This document shows, piece after piece, positions 1 through 8,166 of a stretch of 64,000 nucleotides of DNA (position 1 is the stretch's first letter; each line of letters begins with the position of its first letter). Made by a program: the position numbers and the translations under genes. A model generated the notes under the pieces. The model saw only the letters and a list, made by a program, of their open reading frames with translations, did no database searches and was not told the origin of the DNA. This DNA comes from Sphingopyxis sp. MSC1_008 (GTDB lineage Bacteria > Pseudomonadota > Alphaproteobacteria > Sphingomonadales > Sphingomonadaceae): NCBI RefSeq assembly GCF_023197165.1, contig NZ_JALPRD010000005.1, positions 186,001-250,000 of the forward strand. The letters run 5' to 3'.

Positions 1-986
1 ACAATGGCTTCCAGTATCGCGATCCGCGCGGCTCGCCGGCGCTGCGCGAGGCGATCGCGACGATGCTCAAGAGCCAGCGCGGCCTGCCCGTGACGGCCGA
101 GAACATCTGTATCACGCGCGGCAGCCAGAACGGCATCTTCCTCGCTGCGCAGGTGCTGGTCCAGCCGGGCGATTCGGTCATCGTCGAGGCGCTGACGTAC
201 GAACCCGCGGTCGCGGCTTTTCGCGCGATGGGGGCCAATATCGTCCCCGTTGGGCTCGACGAGGACGGCATCGACATCGAAGCGGTCGAGCATGCCTGCC
301 GCCGCAATGCAGTGCGCGCGGTGTTCGTGACGCCGCATCACCAGTTTCCGACCACCGTTTCGCTGCGCCCCGAACGCCGCCTGCGCCTGCTCGAACTCGC
401 GCGCCAGTTCGGCTTTGCAATCATCGAAGACGATTACGACCATGAGTTCCATTTTGAATCTCAGCCGCTGCTGCCGATGGCCGGCTATGGCCCGGGCCTC
501 GTGCTCTATGTCGGATCGATGTCGAAGCTTTTGTTGCCCGCATTGCGGATCGGTTATGTCGCGGCGCCGCCCGCGGTGATCGACGCGATCGCGCACCGGG
601 TTTCGCTGACCGACGGCATGGGCAACACGTTGACCGAAGATGCCGCCGCCGAGCTGATCGACAATGGCGAGTTGCGCCGTCACGCGCGCAAGGTGCGGCA
701 AATTTATGCGCGGCGGCGACTGGACTTCGCCGCCGAAATCGACCGCGCACTGGGCGACATCGTCGATTACCGGATGCCCGACGGCGGCCTCGCCTTCTGG
801 CTGCGCGTCGATACCGATCTCGACCAGATGGAAGTACGCGCCGCGGCGATGGGTCTGCGCTTCGCCTCGTCGCGCTCCTTCATGACGCGCGACGATGCGC
901 CGCGCGGACTGCGCATCGGTTTCGCCAGCCTCAACGGGCACGAAGCGCGCACCGCGCTCGCGGCGCTGCGCGAGGCCGCCGGGTGA
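1..986 (+). CDS. MocR-family PLP-dependent transcriptional regulator, C-terminal part (5' end outside window)
   Basis: The reading frame is open from base 3 and ends at TGA 984-986, so the start lies upstream of the window. The visible part is the aminotransferase-fold domain of MocR regulators, which fuse a GntR winged helix to a fold-type I aminotransferase and use PLP as effector. Supporting motifs are YRDPRGSPALREAIA at the left edge, PHHQFPTT, the IIEDDYDHEF block and SMSKLLLPALRIGY, whose Lys should bind PLP. The DNA-binding half is not visible, so a free aminotransferase cannot be strictly excluded, but HQFPT followed by EDDYD is typical of MocR proteins. The next gene starts 86 bp downstream, after a two-part element that recurs twice further on. 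Confidence 0.85.
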   Translation, partial: NGFQYRDPRGSPALREAIATMLKSQRGLPVTAENICITRGSQNGIFLAAQVLVQPGDSVIVEALTYEPAVAAFRAMGANIVPVGLDEDGIDIEAVEHACRRNAVRAVFVTPHHQFPTTVSLRPERRLRLLELARQFGFAIIEDDYDHEFHFESQPLLPMAGYGPGLVLYVGSMSKLLLPALRIGYVAAPPAVIDAIAHRVSLTDGMGNTLTEDAAAELIDNGELRRHARKVRQIYARRRLDFAAEIDRALGDIVDYRMPDGGLAFWLRVDTDLDQMEVRAAAMGLRFASSRSFMTRDDAPRGLRIGFASLNGHEARTALAALREAAG

Positions 987-988
987 TT

Positions 989-1024
989 CTTGGTCCCTTC
1001 GTGCCGCCGGTTATTGGATGTTTT
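989..1024 (+). promoter_or_regulatory. Shared bipartite upstream element, copy 1
   Basis: TTGGTCCCTT (990-999) is followed 24 bases later by TTGGATGTTTT (1014-1024), then GATCC. The same arrangement lies at 3265-3299 and 5648-5682, upstream of the siderophore receptor and the PepSY gene. The spacing of 23-24 bases resembles a -35/-10 arrangement, but the direct-repeat character also fits a MocR-type operator. This copy begins 2 bases after the MocR stop codon, so it drives the 1073/1564 pair. Confidence 0.5.
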
Positions 1025-1072
1025 CCGATCCATGCCAAGCGCAGACCCTGACGCCGTACAGGAGGGAAAATC

Positions 1073-1567
1073 ATGAAATATTCTTTCGCATTGGTTCTAG
1101 CCGCCGCGGCGCTGCCGCTTGCTCCCGCGCACGCGCAACAGGCCCCCGCCGCCACACCCGCCGCGGCGGACGCCCCATGGCCCGAAGCCTGGTTCGAAAT
1201 CTTCAAGCTCGCCCCCGGCAAGCAGGAAGAATTCATCCGCCGGATCGGCCAAGCCGATGAAGTCGCGGCCGCGGGCGGCTTTCCGCCAATCCAGCTGTTT
1301 TTCCACGAAAATGGCGCCGACTTCGACGTCATCCTGTTCAAACCGGTGACAGGCATCAAGCCGACGCCCGAACAGGAAGCGGCGATGACGAAGAAGCGCA
1401 AGGAACTCGGCCTGCCGAGCGGTCCCGCCTATTTCGTCAACATCCGCGAACTCGTCGCCGACCACACCGACAGCAAGACCTATGGCCCGCTGTCGGCGGC
1501 GACATGGCTTGCCAAGCTCGACAAATGGCGCGCCGAAAATCCGCCGCGCAAGGCGGCGGGCAAATGA
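1073..1567 (+). CDS. Small secreted protein of unknown function
   Basis: This 164-residue protein has a Sec signal peptide (MKYSFALVLAAAALPLAPAHA, cleavage near residue 21) and an Ala/Pro-rich linker. A compact domain follows that starts around WFEIFKLAPGKQEEFIRRI. That block looks like a ferredoxin-like or ABM-type fold segment, but I do not recognise the family. The start is supported by GGAGGG (1062-1067) just upstream. The stop overlaps the ATG of the downstream amidohydrolase by 4 bases (ATGA), so the two should be translationally coupled and may act in the same periplasmic process. No catalytic residues can be assigned. Confidence 0.75.
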   Translation: MKYSFALVLAAAALPLAPAHAQQAPAATPAAADAPWPEAWFEIFKLAPGKQEEFIRRIGQADEVAAAGGFPPIQLFFHENGADFDVILFKPVTGIKPTPEQEAAMTKKRKELGLPSGPAYFVNIRELVADHTDSKTYGPLSAATWLAKLDKWRAENPPRKAAGK

Positions 1568-3234
1568 TGCTCGGCCGCCGCACGCTCCTCGCCTTTGCCG
1601 GTGGAACCGCAGCGGCGGCCGTCTCCCGCACGGCTTTTGCCGGGGCGGGAGACGACCTCGACATCGCTTATATCAACGCGCGGGTGTGGACGGGCGCAGG
1701 TCCCGATATTCGCACCGACGCGATCGGGGTGAAGGGCGACCGCATCGCCGCGATCGGCGCCGATGCGGTGCGCGCGCGTACCGGCAAGCGCACGCAGGTC
1801 ATTGACCTGCAGGGCACCTTCGTCACCCCGGGCTTCATCGATCCGCACGTCCATTTCGTCAAAGCGTCGCGGATGCTGTCGCAGCCGTCGCTGCGCGATG
1901 CCGCCGATCCCAAGGAATTTGTCGCGCGGATCGCGGCGGCCGCCAAGTCGCTTCCCAAAGGCCAGTGGCTCGAGGGCGGCAATTGGGATCAGGATCGCTG
2001 GGGCGGCGAAATGCCGAACAAGTCGTGGATCGACGCGGTCACGCCCGACACGCCCGTCGCGGTCATCCGTTACGATCTTCACATGCTGCTGCTCAACTCG
2101 CTGGCGCTGAAACTGGCGGGCATCGACCGCAACACGCCCGATGTCGCCGGCGGCGTGATCGAGCGCGATGCGAGGGGCGAGCCGACGGGCATCATCAAGG
2201 ACGCGGCGAAGGACCTTGTCCTGCGTGCGATCGGTGCGCCGAGCGCCGAACAGGTCGACGCCGCGACGCGGCAGGGCATCGAACTCGCGCTCAGCAAGGG
2301 CGTGACGCAGGTCCACCCGACCGAACTCGAAACGATCAGCTTCGATTCGACGCGCCGGCTGCGCGCAAAGGGTGAAACGGGCCTGCGCTTCCGCCACTAT
2401 TTGCCGCTCAAGGATTGGGAAAAGCAGGTCGCCCTGATCAACGCCGAGGGCCGCGGCGACGACTGGGTGCAATGGGGCGCGTGCAAGGTCGTGTTCGACG
2501 GATCGCTCGGATCGCGCACCGCGCGCTTTTACGAACCCTATGCCGACGATCCGTCGACGCGCGGCATCGTCGTCACCGACCCCGGCGATCTTCGCCGCTG
2601 GATCGAGGGTGCCGACAAGGCGGGGTTGCAAGTCACCGCGCACGCGATCGGTGACGAGGCGAACGACATCGTCCTCGATACCATGGCCGCGGTCAGGGCG
2701 GCCAACGGCGCGCGCGACCGGCGCTTCCGGATCGAGCATGTCCAGCATATGAAACCGCACGCGATCGCGCGCTTCAAGGAACAGGGCATCATCGCCTCGG
2801 TTCAGCCCTATCACGCGATCGACGACGGCCGCTGGGCGGTGCGCCGTATCGGCGAGGAGCGGCTAAAAACCAGCTTCGCCTTCGGCTCGCTCGTCCGTTC
2901 GGGCGCGCATATCTGCATGGGATCCGACTGGCCCGTCGCGCCGATTGATCCGCTCACCGGACTCGATGCCGCGGTCAATCGCGAGACGCTCGACGGCAAA
3001 AATCCGCAAGGCTGGCACCCCGAACAGCGAGTCACGCTCGCGCAGGCGATGCACAGCTATACGCAGGAAGGCGCCTATGCCGGCTTCAACGAAAGGCGGC
3101 TCGGCCTGATCGCGCCGGGCTTCCTCGCCGATTTCGTGGTGTGGGACGCAGACTTTTTTGCTATTGACTCGCATTCACTTATCAAAGCAAGGGCACTACG
3201 CACGATTGTCGGAGGGCGCCAGCGATATGGATAG
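1564..3234 (+). CDS. Tat-exported amidohydrolase family 3 protein (YtcJ/LAF3-like)
   Basis: A 556-residue metal-dependent hydrolase of the amidohydrolase superfamily. The start at 1564 overlaps the preceding stop as ATGA (ATG at 1567 is also possible). A twin-arginine leader begins the protein (LGRRTLLAFAGG). Metal motifs include HVH at residues 95-97 (GFIDPHVHF), TAHAIGD, RIEHVQH and MGSDWP, in the usual order. The C terminus returns to the beta-sandwich (GLIAPGFLADFVVWD). Family 3 enzymes hydrolyse N-acyl or amide bonds, but the substrate cannot be read from sequence. The Tat leader implies a folded, metallated periplasmic enzyme coupled to the small secreted protein upstream. Confidence 0.88.
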   Translation: MMLGRRTLLAFAGGTAAAAVSRTAFAGAGDDLDIAYINARVWTGAGPDIRTDAIGVKGDRIAAIGADAVRARTGKRTQVIDLQGTFVTPGFIDPHVHFVKASRMLSQPSLRDAADPKEFVARIAAAAKSLPKGQWLEGGNWDQDRWGGEMPNKSWIDAVTPDTPVAVIRYDLHMLLLNSLALKLAGIDRNTPDVAGGVIERDARGEPTGIIKDAAKDLVLRAIGAPSAEQVDAATRQGIELALSKGVTQVHPTELETISFDSTRRLRAKGETGLRFRHYLPLKDWEKQVALINAEGRGDDWVQWGACKVVFDGSLGSRTARFYEPYADDPSTRGIVVTDPGDLRRWIEGADKAGLQVTAHAIGDEANDIVLDTMAAVRAANGARDRRFRIEHVQHMKPHAIARFKEQGIIASVQPYHAIDDGRWAVRRIGEERLKTSFAFGSLVRSGAHICMGSDWPVAPIDPLTGLDAAVNRETLDGKNPQGWHPEQRVTLAQAMHSYTQEGAYAGFNERRLGLIAPGFLADFVVWDADFFAIDSHSLIKARALRTIVGGRQRYG

Positions 3235-3264
3235 GGATTGTCGGGGCTTATAACATTGTTGCCC

Positions 3265-3299
3265 CTTGGTCCCCTGTGGCTGGCCAAACTGGATGTTTT
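3265..3299 (+). promoter_or_regulatory. Shared bipartite upstream element, copy 2
   Basis: TTGGTCCCCT (3266-3275) is followed 23 bases later by CTGGATGTTTT (3289-3299) and then GACCC, matching the copies at 989 and 5648. It lies about 100 bp upstream of the siderophore receptor start, between that gene and the amidohydrolase. Confidence 0.5.
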
Positions 3300-3373
3300 A
3301 AGACCCAACCGAGACAATAATGTGAAAGCTCCAATACAGGCTTGGCCCGGCAGCCTTGCGGTATCGGTGGGGC

Positions 3374-3386
3374 ATTGGACACCAAT
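3374..3386. promoter_or_regulatory. 13-bp palindrome just before the siderophore receptor start
   Basis: ATTGG-ACA-CCAAT is a perfect inverted repeat. It ends 14 bases before the ATG at 3401, where it could act as an operator or cover the ribosome-binding region. It does not resemble the canonical Fur box, so no regulator can be named. Confidence 0.35.
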
Positions 3387-3400
3387 TGGGGGATTAAAGC

Positions 3401-5575
3401 ATGGTTGCCTATCGCGACATTATCCGGGGAACTGGCCTGACGGCTCTTGGCGCGGCGCTCGTCGCGGCGGCGCCGGCTTCGGCGCAGGAAGCCAGTGCGG
3501 ACGAAAGCATCGTCGTCACGGCGCAGCGCGATAACCAGACTCAGGTCAGCCGCAACGGTTCGCTCGGCGCATTGGGCGACAAGGACGCGATGAACACGCC
3601 GTTCGCGGTCAAGAGCTATAACGAGGCGCTGATCCTCAACCAGCAACCGCTCACGCTCGGCGCGGTGCTCGAAAACGACCCTTCGGTCCGGACCACGCTC
3701 GGCTTCGGCAACATGTCCGAACAGTTTGTCGTCCGCGGCTTTAACCTGTTCGGTGAGGATATCGCGATCGACGGGCTGTTCGGCGTCACGCCGCGTCAGC
3801 TCGTCTCACCCGAACTCTATGACCAGGTCCAAATCCTCAACGGCGCCAGCGCCTTCCTGTTCGGCGCCGCGCCAGGCGGGTCGGCGCTCGGCGGTACGGT
3901 CAATCTTACGCCCAAGCGCGCGAAGGACCGCGATACCAGCCGCCTCACCGTCAACTATCTGTCCGACGCGCACTTCGGCGGCGCGTTCGACTTTGGCCGC
4001 CGGTTCGGTGACGATATGGGGTTCGGCGCGCGCATCAACGGCGCCTATCGCTCGGGCGATATTGCGATCGACGATGAATTCCGCCGCTCGGCGGTGGTGG
4101 GCGGCAGCTTCGACTGGCGCACCGACACTCTGCGCGTCAGCCTCGACCTCGCCTATCAGAACGTCAAAGCGCAGCACATGCGGCCGATGGTGCAGCTGAA
4201 CAACGCCTTCGGCACCGCGACGACGCTTCCGCGCGTCCCGCGCGCCAGCGGCAACTATGGCCAGCCCTGGTACAACCAGTCGATCCGCGACGTCTTCGGC
4301 ATCGTGAAGGTCGAATATGACGCGACCGACAATCTGATGCTTTACGCGTCGGGCGGCGCCCGCGACACCGCCGAGCGCGGAGTCTATCAGGGTTTTCAGG
4401 TGACCAATTCGGCGACCGGCGCGGCGTTTGTGACGGGTTCGAACATCCCGCGCAACGACAATAATGAAGCGATGCAGGCAGGTCTGCGGCTGAAAGGCGA
4501 AGGCGCGGGGATCACGCACCAGCTCAACATGGGCTATTCGCACAGCCGCTACGTCAACCGTAACGCGTTCGAGTTCAGCACCTCGGTGCCCGCCACCTCG
4601 CCGCAAAACAACCTCTACGCCCCCGTGACGGTCGCGCGCCCGGCGTTCAACGGCTTCGTCTCGGGCAATCTGGCCGATCCCAATCCGGCCAACCGGACCC
4701 GCCTCAGCAGCTTTTTCGTGTCCGATACGCTCGGTTTTGCCGACGATCTCGTCCAGCTGACGGTCGGGTTGCGGCATCAGATCATTCACTTCCGCGCCTA
4801 CAACATCAATACAAAGGCCCAGACCAGCGAATATCGGGAGGCTGCCACCACGCCGGTCGTCGGCCTGGTCATCCGCCCGAGCGAGAATATCTCGCTTTAC
4901 GCCAACCGCATCGAGGGCCTGGCCCAAGGACCGGTCGCCGGCGCAGGCACGCTGAACGTCGGTGAGGTGTTCCCGCCGTTCCGGTCGGTACAATATGAGG
5001 TCGGCGGCAAGCTCCAGTTCGGCCGTTTCAACGCCTCGATCGCGGCGTTCCAGACCAGCCGGCCGCAGGGGCTCAACGTCCCGACGGCGCCGGGCGTGAC
5101 GCCGGCAGGCACGATCTTCACCGTCGACGGCGAGCAGCGCAACAAGGGCATCGAGCTCAGTGTCGATGGCGAGCCGGTCAAGGGCCTGCGGATCATCGCC
5201 GGCGTCGCAGTCACCGACGCCACGCAGCGCCGGACCCAAGGCGGACTCAATGACGGCCGCGACGCGGTCGGCGTGCCCGAATATACCGCCAACGCCAATG
5301 TCGAATGGGATGTTTATGGCGGCCTGACGCTCACCGGCCGGGTGATCCAGACCGGCAAGCAGGCGTTCAACGTCACCAACAGCATCATCCTGCCCGAATG
5401 GACCCGCTTCGATCTCGGCGCGCGCTATGTCGTCGCCATCGGGGACGCCCCGGTCACCTTCCGCTTCAACGTCGATAACGTCGCCAACAAACGTTATTGG
5501 TCGTCGTCGCTGGGCGGCTATCTCGTTCAGGGCCTGCCGCGGACCTTCAAGACGTCGGCGACCGTCGAATTCTGA
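3401..5575 (+). CDS. TonB-dependent siderophore receptor (FhuE/FecA-like)
   Basis: A 724-residue outer-membrane receptor with a signal peptide ending near residue 29 (PASAQE) and a TonB-box-like stretch ESIVVTAQ. A plug domain follows (roughly 55-200) with VLENDPSVRTTLGFG, VVRGFN and the PGGSALGGTVNL block typical of siderophore receptors. The long beta-barrel ends in the aromatic-terminated strand TFKTSATVEF. It has its own intergenic region with the shared bipartite element and a palindrome, and a strong terminator follows. The next gene encodes a PepSY membrane protein, a common partner that reduces or processes imported ferric siderophores. The exact ligand cannot be told. Confidence 0.93.
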   Translation: MVAYRDIIRGTGLTALGAALVAAAPASAQEASADESIVVTAQRDNQTQVSRNGSLGALGDKDAMNTPFAVKSYNEALILNQQPLTLGAVLENDPSVRTTLGFGNMSEQFVVRGFNLFGEDIAIDGLFGVTPRQLVSPELYDQVQILNGASAFLFGAAPGGSALGGTVNLTPKRAKDRDTSRLTVNYLSDAHFGGAFDFGRRFGDDMGFGARINGAYRSGDIAIDDEFRRSAVVGGSFDWRTDTLRVSLDLAYQNVKAQHMRPMVQLNNAFGTATTLPRVPRASGNYGQPWYNQSIRDVFGIVKVEYDATDNLMLYASGGARDTAERGVYQGFQVTNSATGAAFVTGSNIPRNDNNEAMQAGLRLKGEGAGITHQLNMGYSHSRYVNRNAFEFSTSVPATSPQNNLYAPVTVARPAFNGFVSGNLADPNPANRTRLSSFFVSDTLGFADDLVQLTVGLRHQIIHFRAYNINTKAQTSEYREAATTPVVGLVIRPSENISLYANRIEGLAQGPVAGAGTLNVGEVFPPFRSVQYEVGGKLQFGRFNASIAAFQTSRPQGLNVPTAPGVTPAGTIFTVDGEQRNKGIELSVDGEPVKGLRIIAGVAVTDATQRRTQGGLNDGRDAVGVPEYTANANVEWDVYGGLTLTGRVIQTGKQAFNVTNSIILPEWTRFDLGARYVVAIGDAPVTFRFNVDNVANKRYWSSSLGGYLVQGLPRTFKTSATVEF

Positions 5576-5601
5576 CGGTCACAACGATAATGCACTCCTT
5601 G

Positions 5602-5634
5602 GGCCCGGCTGGCGACAGCCGGGCCTTTTCTTTT
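5602..5634 (+). terminator. Rho-independent terminator after the siderophore receptor
   Basis: GGCCCGGCT and AGCCGGGCC form a perfect 9-bp GC-rich stem around a 6-base loop, followed directly by TTTTCTTTT. It starts 27 bases after the receptor stop, so the PepSY gene must use its own promoter. Confidence 0.9.
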
Positions 5635-5647
5635 GGCCGACCGCCCG

Positions 5648-5682
5648 CTTGGACCCTTCAAATAGTCGATTAGTGGATGTTT
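5648..5682 (+). promoter_or_regulatory. Shared bipartite upstream element, copy 3
   Basis: TTGGACCCTT (5649-5658) is followed 24 bases later by GTGGATGTTT (5673-5682) and then GGACC. It is the third copy of the element seen at 989 and 3265. It falls between the terminator and the PepSY start at 5715, where a new promoter is needed. Confidence 0.5.
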
Positions 5683-5714
5683 CGAGGACCGGCCGGAGCC
5701 GCCAGACAAGGATC

Positions 5715-6821
5715 ATGACTGCCCTTGCCACACCTACGCAGCCGTCGCTGCGCCGCCGGATTTTGACCCTGCACCGCTGGCTGAGCCTCGGCGCCGCGAT
5801 CTTCTGGTTGCTTCAGGCGATCACCGGCATCCTCATCGTCTTTCACTGGGAAATCACCGACCGGTCTATTTCGGCCATTCACCGCCCGACCGACCTCGCG
5901 GCAATCGAACGGCGGATCGATGCGCTCGTGCCGCCCGAAAGCGGCGGCAAGGTCACGACGATCTGGACAACCGCCGGGCTCGCCGACCGCTACACCATCT
6001 ATCTCGAGGACAAGGACGGCGAGAGCCGCAAGGTCCGTATCGCCGGCGACGGCGCGATCATCGACACGCCGCGCGATGGCGACAGCGACATCATGGGGTT
6101 CCTCGTGGGTTTCCATCACGACCTGCTTGGATCGTGGGGCAGCTGGATCGTGTCGATCAGCGGCATCCTCCTTTGCTCGAACCTTGTGCTGGGGCTTGTG
6201 GCCGCATGGCCGCGGCGCGGCACATGGCGGCTGGCGCTCAAGCCCGCGACGCGCGGACCCGCCGCCGCGCGGCTCTATTCGTGGCATCGCGCGGTCGGCC
6301 TTTGGGCCGCCCTTCCCGCGCTCGTCATCGCCGCCACGGGCACGATCATGAAATTCGAGGACGGCTTTGGCGAACTGATCGGCGCGGCTTCGGTGTCGCT
6401 GCCCGATAATCCGGTGACGGGCCCGCCGGTGGGCTTTGTGGCGGCGTCATCCGCCGCGCTGGCCGCGATCCCGGGCAGCAGCCTGACGCAAGTCGCCTGG
6501 CCCGAGGACGGCGATGCAACGTACCGCATCCGCGTCCGCGCGCCCGGCGAAATCCGCCGCGCCTATGGCGGCAGCATCGTCCTTGTCGACGCGAACGACG
6601 GCAGCGTCCGCGGCACCTATCCGATTGCCGACGCCGAACCCGCGCGCGCGTTCATGAGCGCGCTGTTTCCCATCCATACCGGCGAGGCCGGCGGGGTCGT
6701 CGGGCGCCTGTTGTCGATCGCGATCGGTCTGTGGCTGATCACGATGATCGTCGCGGGCGTGTTGCTGTGGACCAAGCGCCGCAAGCCGCGCGCCAAGCCC
6801 GTGTCAGCCTCGCGTCAGTAA
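5715..6821 (+). CDS. PepSY-associated TM helix protein (PiuB-type, siderophore/iron reductase-like)
   Basis: A 368-residue inner-membrane protein. The ATG at 5715 was chosen over longer in-frame extensions because those run back through the terminator and the upstream gene. Transmembrane segments are visible at about 25-47 (LGAAIFWLLQAITGILIVF), near 150-170 (IVSISGILLCSNLVLGLVAAW), near 200-215 (LWAALPALVIAATGTIM), and at the C terminus (LSIAIGLWLITMIVAGVLLW). Periplasmic PepSY-like regions lie between them, and the HRWLSLGA and SWHRAVGLWAA helices match the family. Its place after a siderophore receptor argues for reduction or handling of imported ferric complexes. No flavin or haem motif is certain, so the enzymatic role is inferred. 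Confidence 0.87.
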   Translation: MTALATPTQPSLRRRILTLHRWLSLGAAIFWLLQAITGILIVFHWEITDRSISAIHRPTDLAAIERRIDALVPPESGGKVTTIWTTAGLADRYTIYLEDKDGESRKVRIAGDGAIIDTPRDGDSDIMGFLVGFHHDLLGSWGSWIVSISGILLCSNLVLGLVAAWPRRGTWRLALKPATRGPAAARLYSWHRAVGLWAALPALVIAATGTIMKFEDGFGELIGAASVSLPDNPVTGPPVGFVAASSAALAAIPGSSLTQVAWPEDGDATYRIRVRAPGEIRRAYGGSIVLVDANDGSVRGTYPIADAEPARAFMSALFPIHTGEAGGVVGRLLSIAIGLWLITMIVAGVLLWTKRRKPRAKPVSASRQ

Positions 6822-6858
6822 TGGTCGATAGAATACCGACCCGGAGGGAAACAGTATA

Positions 6859-8166
6859 ATGCAGATAGGTCGCACGCTTCTCGCCGCGACGGCGCTCAGC
6901 CTCGCCGTGCCCGCATATGCGCAGGACGACCGGATCGATGCGCTCGAACGCCAGCTCGCTGCACAACAACAGCGGATCGAGCAACTTGAGGCGCTGGTGA
7001 CGAAACAGGCCGACCTTCTCCAACAAGTGACGGCGCCCGCGCCGACCGCTCCGTCGGCTACGCCAACATTATCGGCTCCGGCTACCGGATCGACGCCGCC
7101 GGCTTCACCGCAGCTCGCGGCGGCCGCTCCCGCCACCGATGGCGCCTTCCGCATCCCCGGCCTCGACGTCAGCGGCGATATGCGCGTGCGGCAGGAATGG
7201 AATTTCGTCGACGGCCGCGACCGTTCGCGCACCGCGGTCCGCGCGCGGCTGCGCGCGACCTATGCGGTTAGCGACAAATTCTCGGTCGGCACCCAGATCG
7301 CGACCGGCGACCCCGACGACCCCAATTCGACCGACGTCACGCTCGGCAATTTCGTCGACGATTTCGCGGTCGCGCTCGACCAGGCGTGGATCCGCTATCA
7401 CAGCGGCGGCCTCACCGCTTATGCGGGCAAGTTTCCGCAAATATTTCAGCGCACCGACATGCTGTGGGACAGCGACGTCTCGCCGCAGGGTGTCGCCGCA
7501 GCCTATAGCGCCGGGCTGGGCGGCGGCGCGAAGCTCGACGCGCGCGGCATCTATTTCGTCATCGACGAAGCCGCGGTGGCGCGCGACAGCGACATGTTGG
7601 GCGGCCAGCTCGCGTTGACCTCGCCGCTCGGGTCCGATTTCAAGGCCGGCCTGACGGGCAGCTATTATCACTACCGCCTCGGCTCGGCCGCCGGCGCCGA
7701 TGCCGGCGATTTCCGCGGCAACCTTCTGTCGGCTGGGCGCTACCTCTCCGATTTCCATCTGATCGAGGGGATCGGCACGCTCGGCTGGGTCGGCCCGTCC
7801 GAACGCTGGCCGGTCGCCTTTACCGCCGATTATGTTCGCAACCTCGGCGCGGCGGTATCCGGCGACACTGCGTTCAACCTCGAACTTGCGGCGGGCCGCA
7901 CGGCCCAGCCCGGCGACTTCCGCATCGCCTATAATTTCTCCGAGGTCGAAGTGGACTCAGTGCTCGCGGCATTCAGCCACGACAATATCGACCTGTCGAC
8001 CAACTACCGCCTCCACGGCCTCGGCCTGTCCTACGTTCCGGCGTCCAACCTGCAACTCGACCTGCTCTGGTATCACTATCGCCCGCTCGACGCCCTCTAT
8101 GCCGGATCGTTGCAGCCGTCGGACTGGCTCGACCGCGTCCGCCTCGCTTTCATGGTGAGCTTCTGA
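6859..8166 (+). CDS. Putative outer-membrane porin with N-terminal coiled coil
   Basis: A 435-residue protein with a signal peptide ending near AYAQ (residue 21). A short heptad-rich coiled coil follows (about 24-58, DRIDALERQLAAQQQ...), then a Pro/Ala/Thr linker and a beta-barrel. The barrel begins near VSGDMRVRQEWNF and ends in VRLAFMVSF with a terminal Phe. Trimerising coiled coils ahead of barrels are typical of this porin family. GGAGGG precedes the start. It is 37 bp downstream of the PepSY gene and its TGA overlaps the ATG of the next porin (TGATG), so the three genes probably share a transcript. The permeating solute is unknown; metal or metallophore passage is a guess from the neighbours. 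Confidence 0.82.
   Translation: MQIGRTLLAATALSLAVPAYAQDDRIDALERQLAAQQQRIEQLEALVTKQADLLQQVTAPAPTAPSATPTLSAPATGSTPPASPQLAAAAPATDGAFRIPGLDVSGDMRVRQEWNFVDGRDRSRTAVRARLRATYAVSDKFSVGTQIATGDPDDPNSTDVTLGNFVDDFAVALDQAWIRYHSGGLTAYAGKFPQIFQRTDMLWDSDVSPQGVAAAYSAGLGGGAKLDARGIYFVIDEAAVARDSDMLGGQLALTSPLGSDFKAGLTGSYYHYRLGSAAGADAGDFRGNLLSAGRYLSDFHLIEGIGTLGWVGPSERWPVAFTADYVRNLGAAVSGDTAFNLELAAGRTAQPGDFRIAYNFSEVEVDSVLAAFSHDNIDLSTNYRLHGLGLSYVPASNLQLDLLWYHYRPLDALYAGSLQPSDWLDRVRLAFMVSF

Noticed and set aside
1480..2814. Long minus-strand frame opposite the amidohydrolase, and similar ones at 3806-5239, 8097-9398 and 41100-43448
   Set aside because: All are antisense to genes with clear motifs and show Arg/Ala/Asp-rich shadow composition with no recognisable family.
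5286..5320. A further TGGATGTTT-like match (GGGATGTTTATGG) near 5306
   Set aside because: It lies inside the coding barrel of the siderophore receptor, lacks the TTGGwCCC partner at 23-24 bases, and is best explained by codons for W-D-V-Y.
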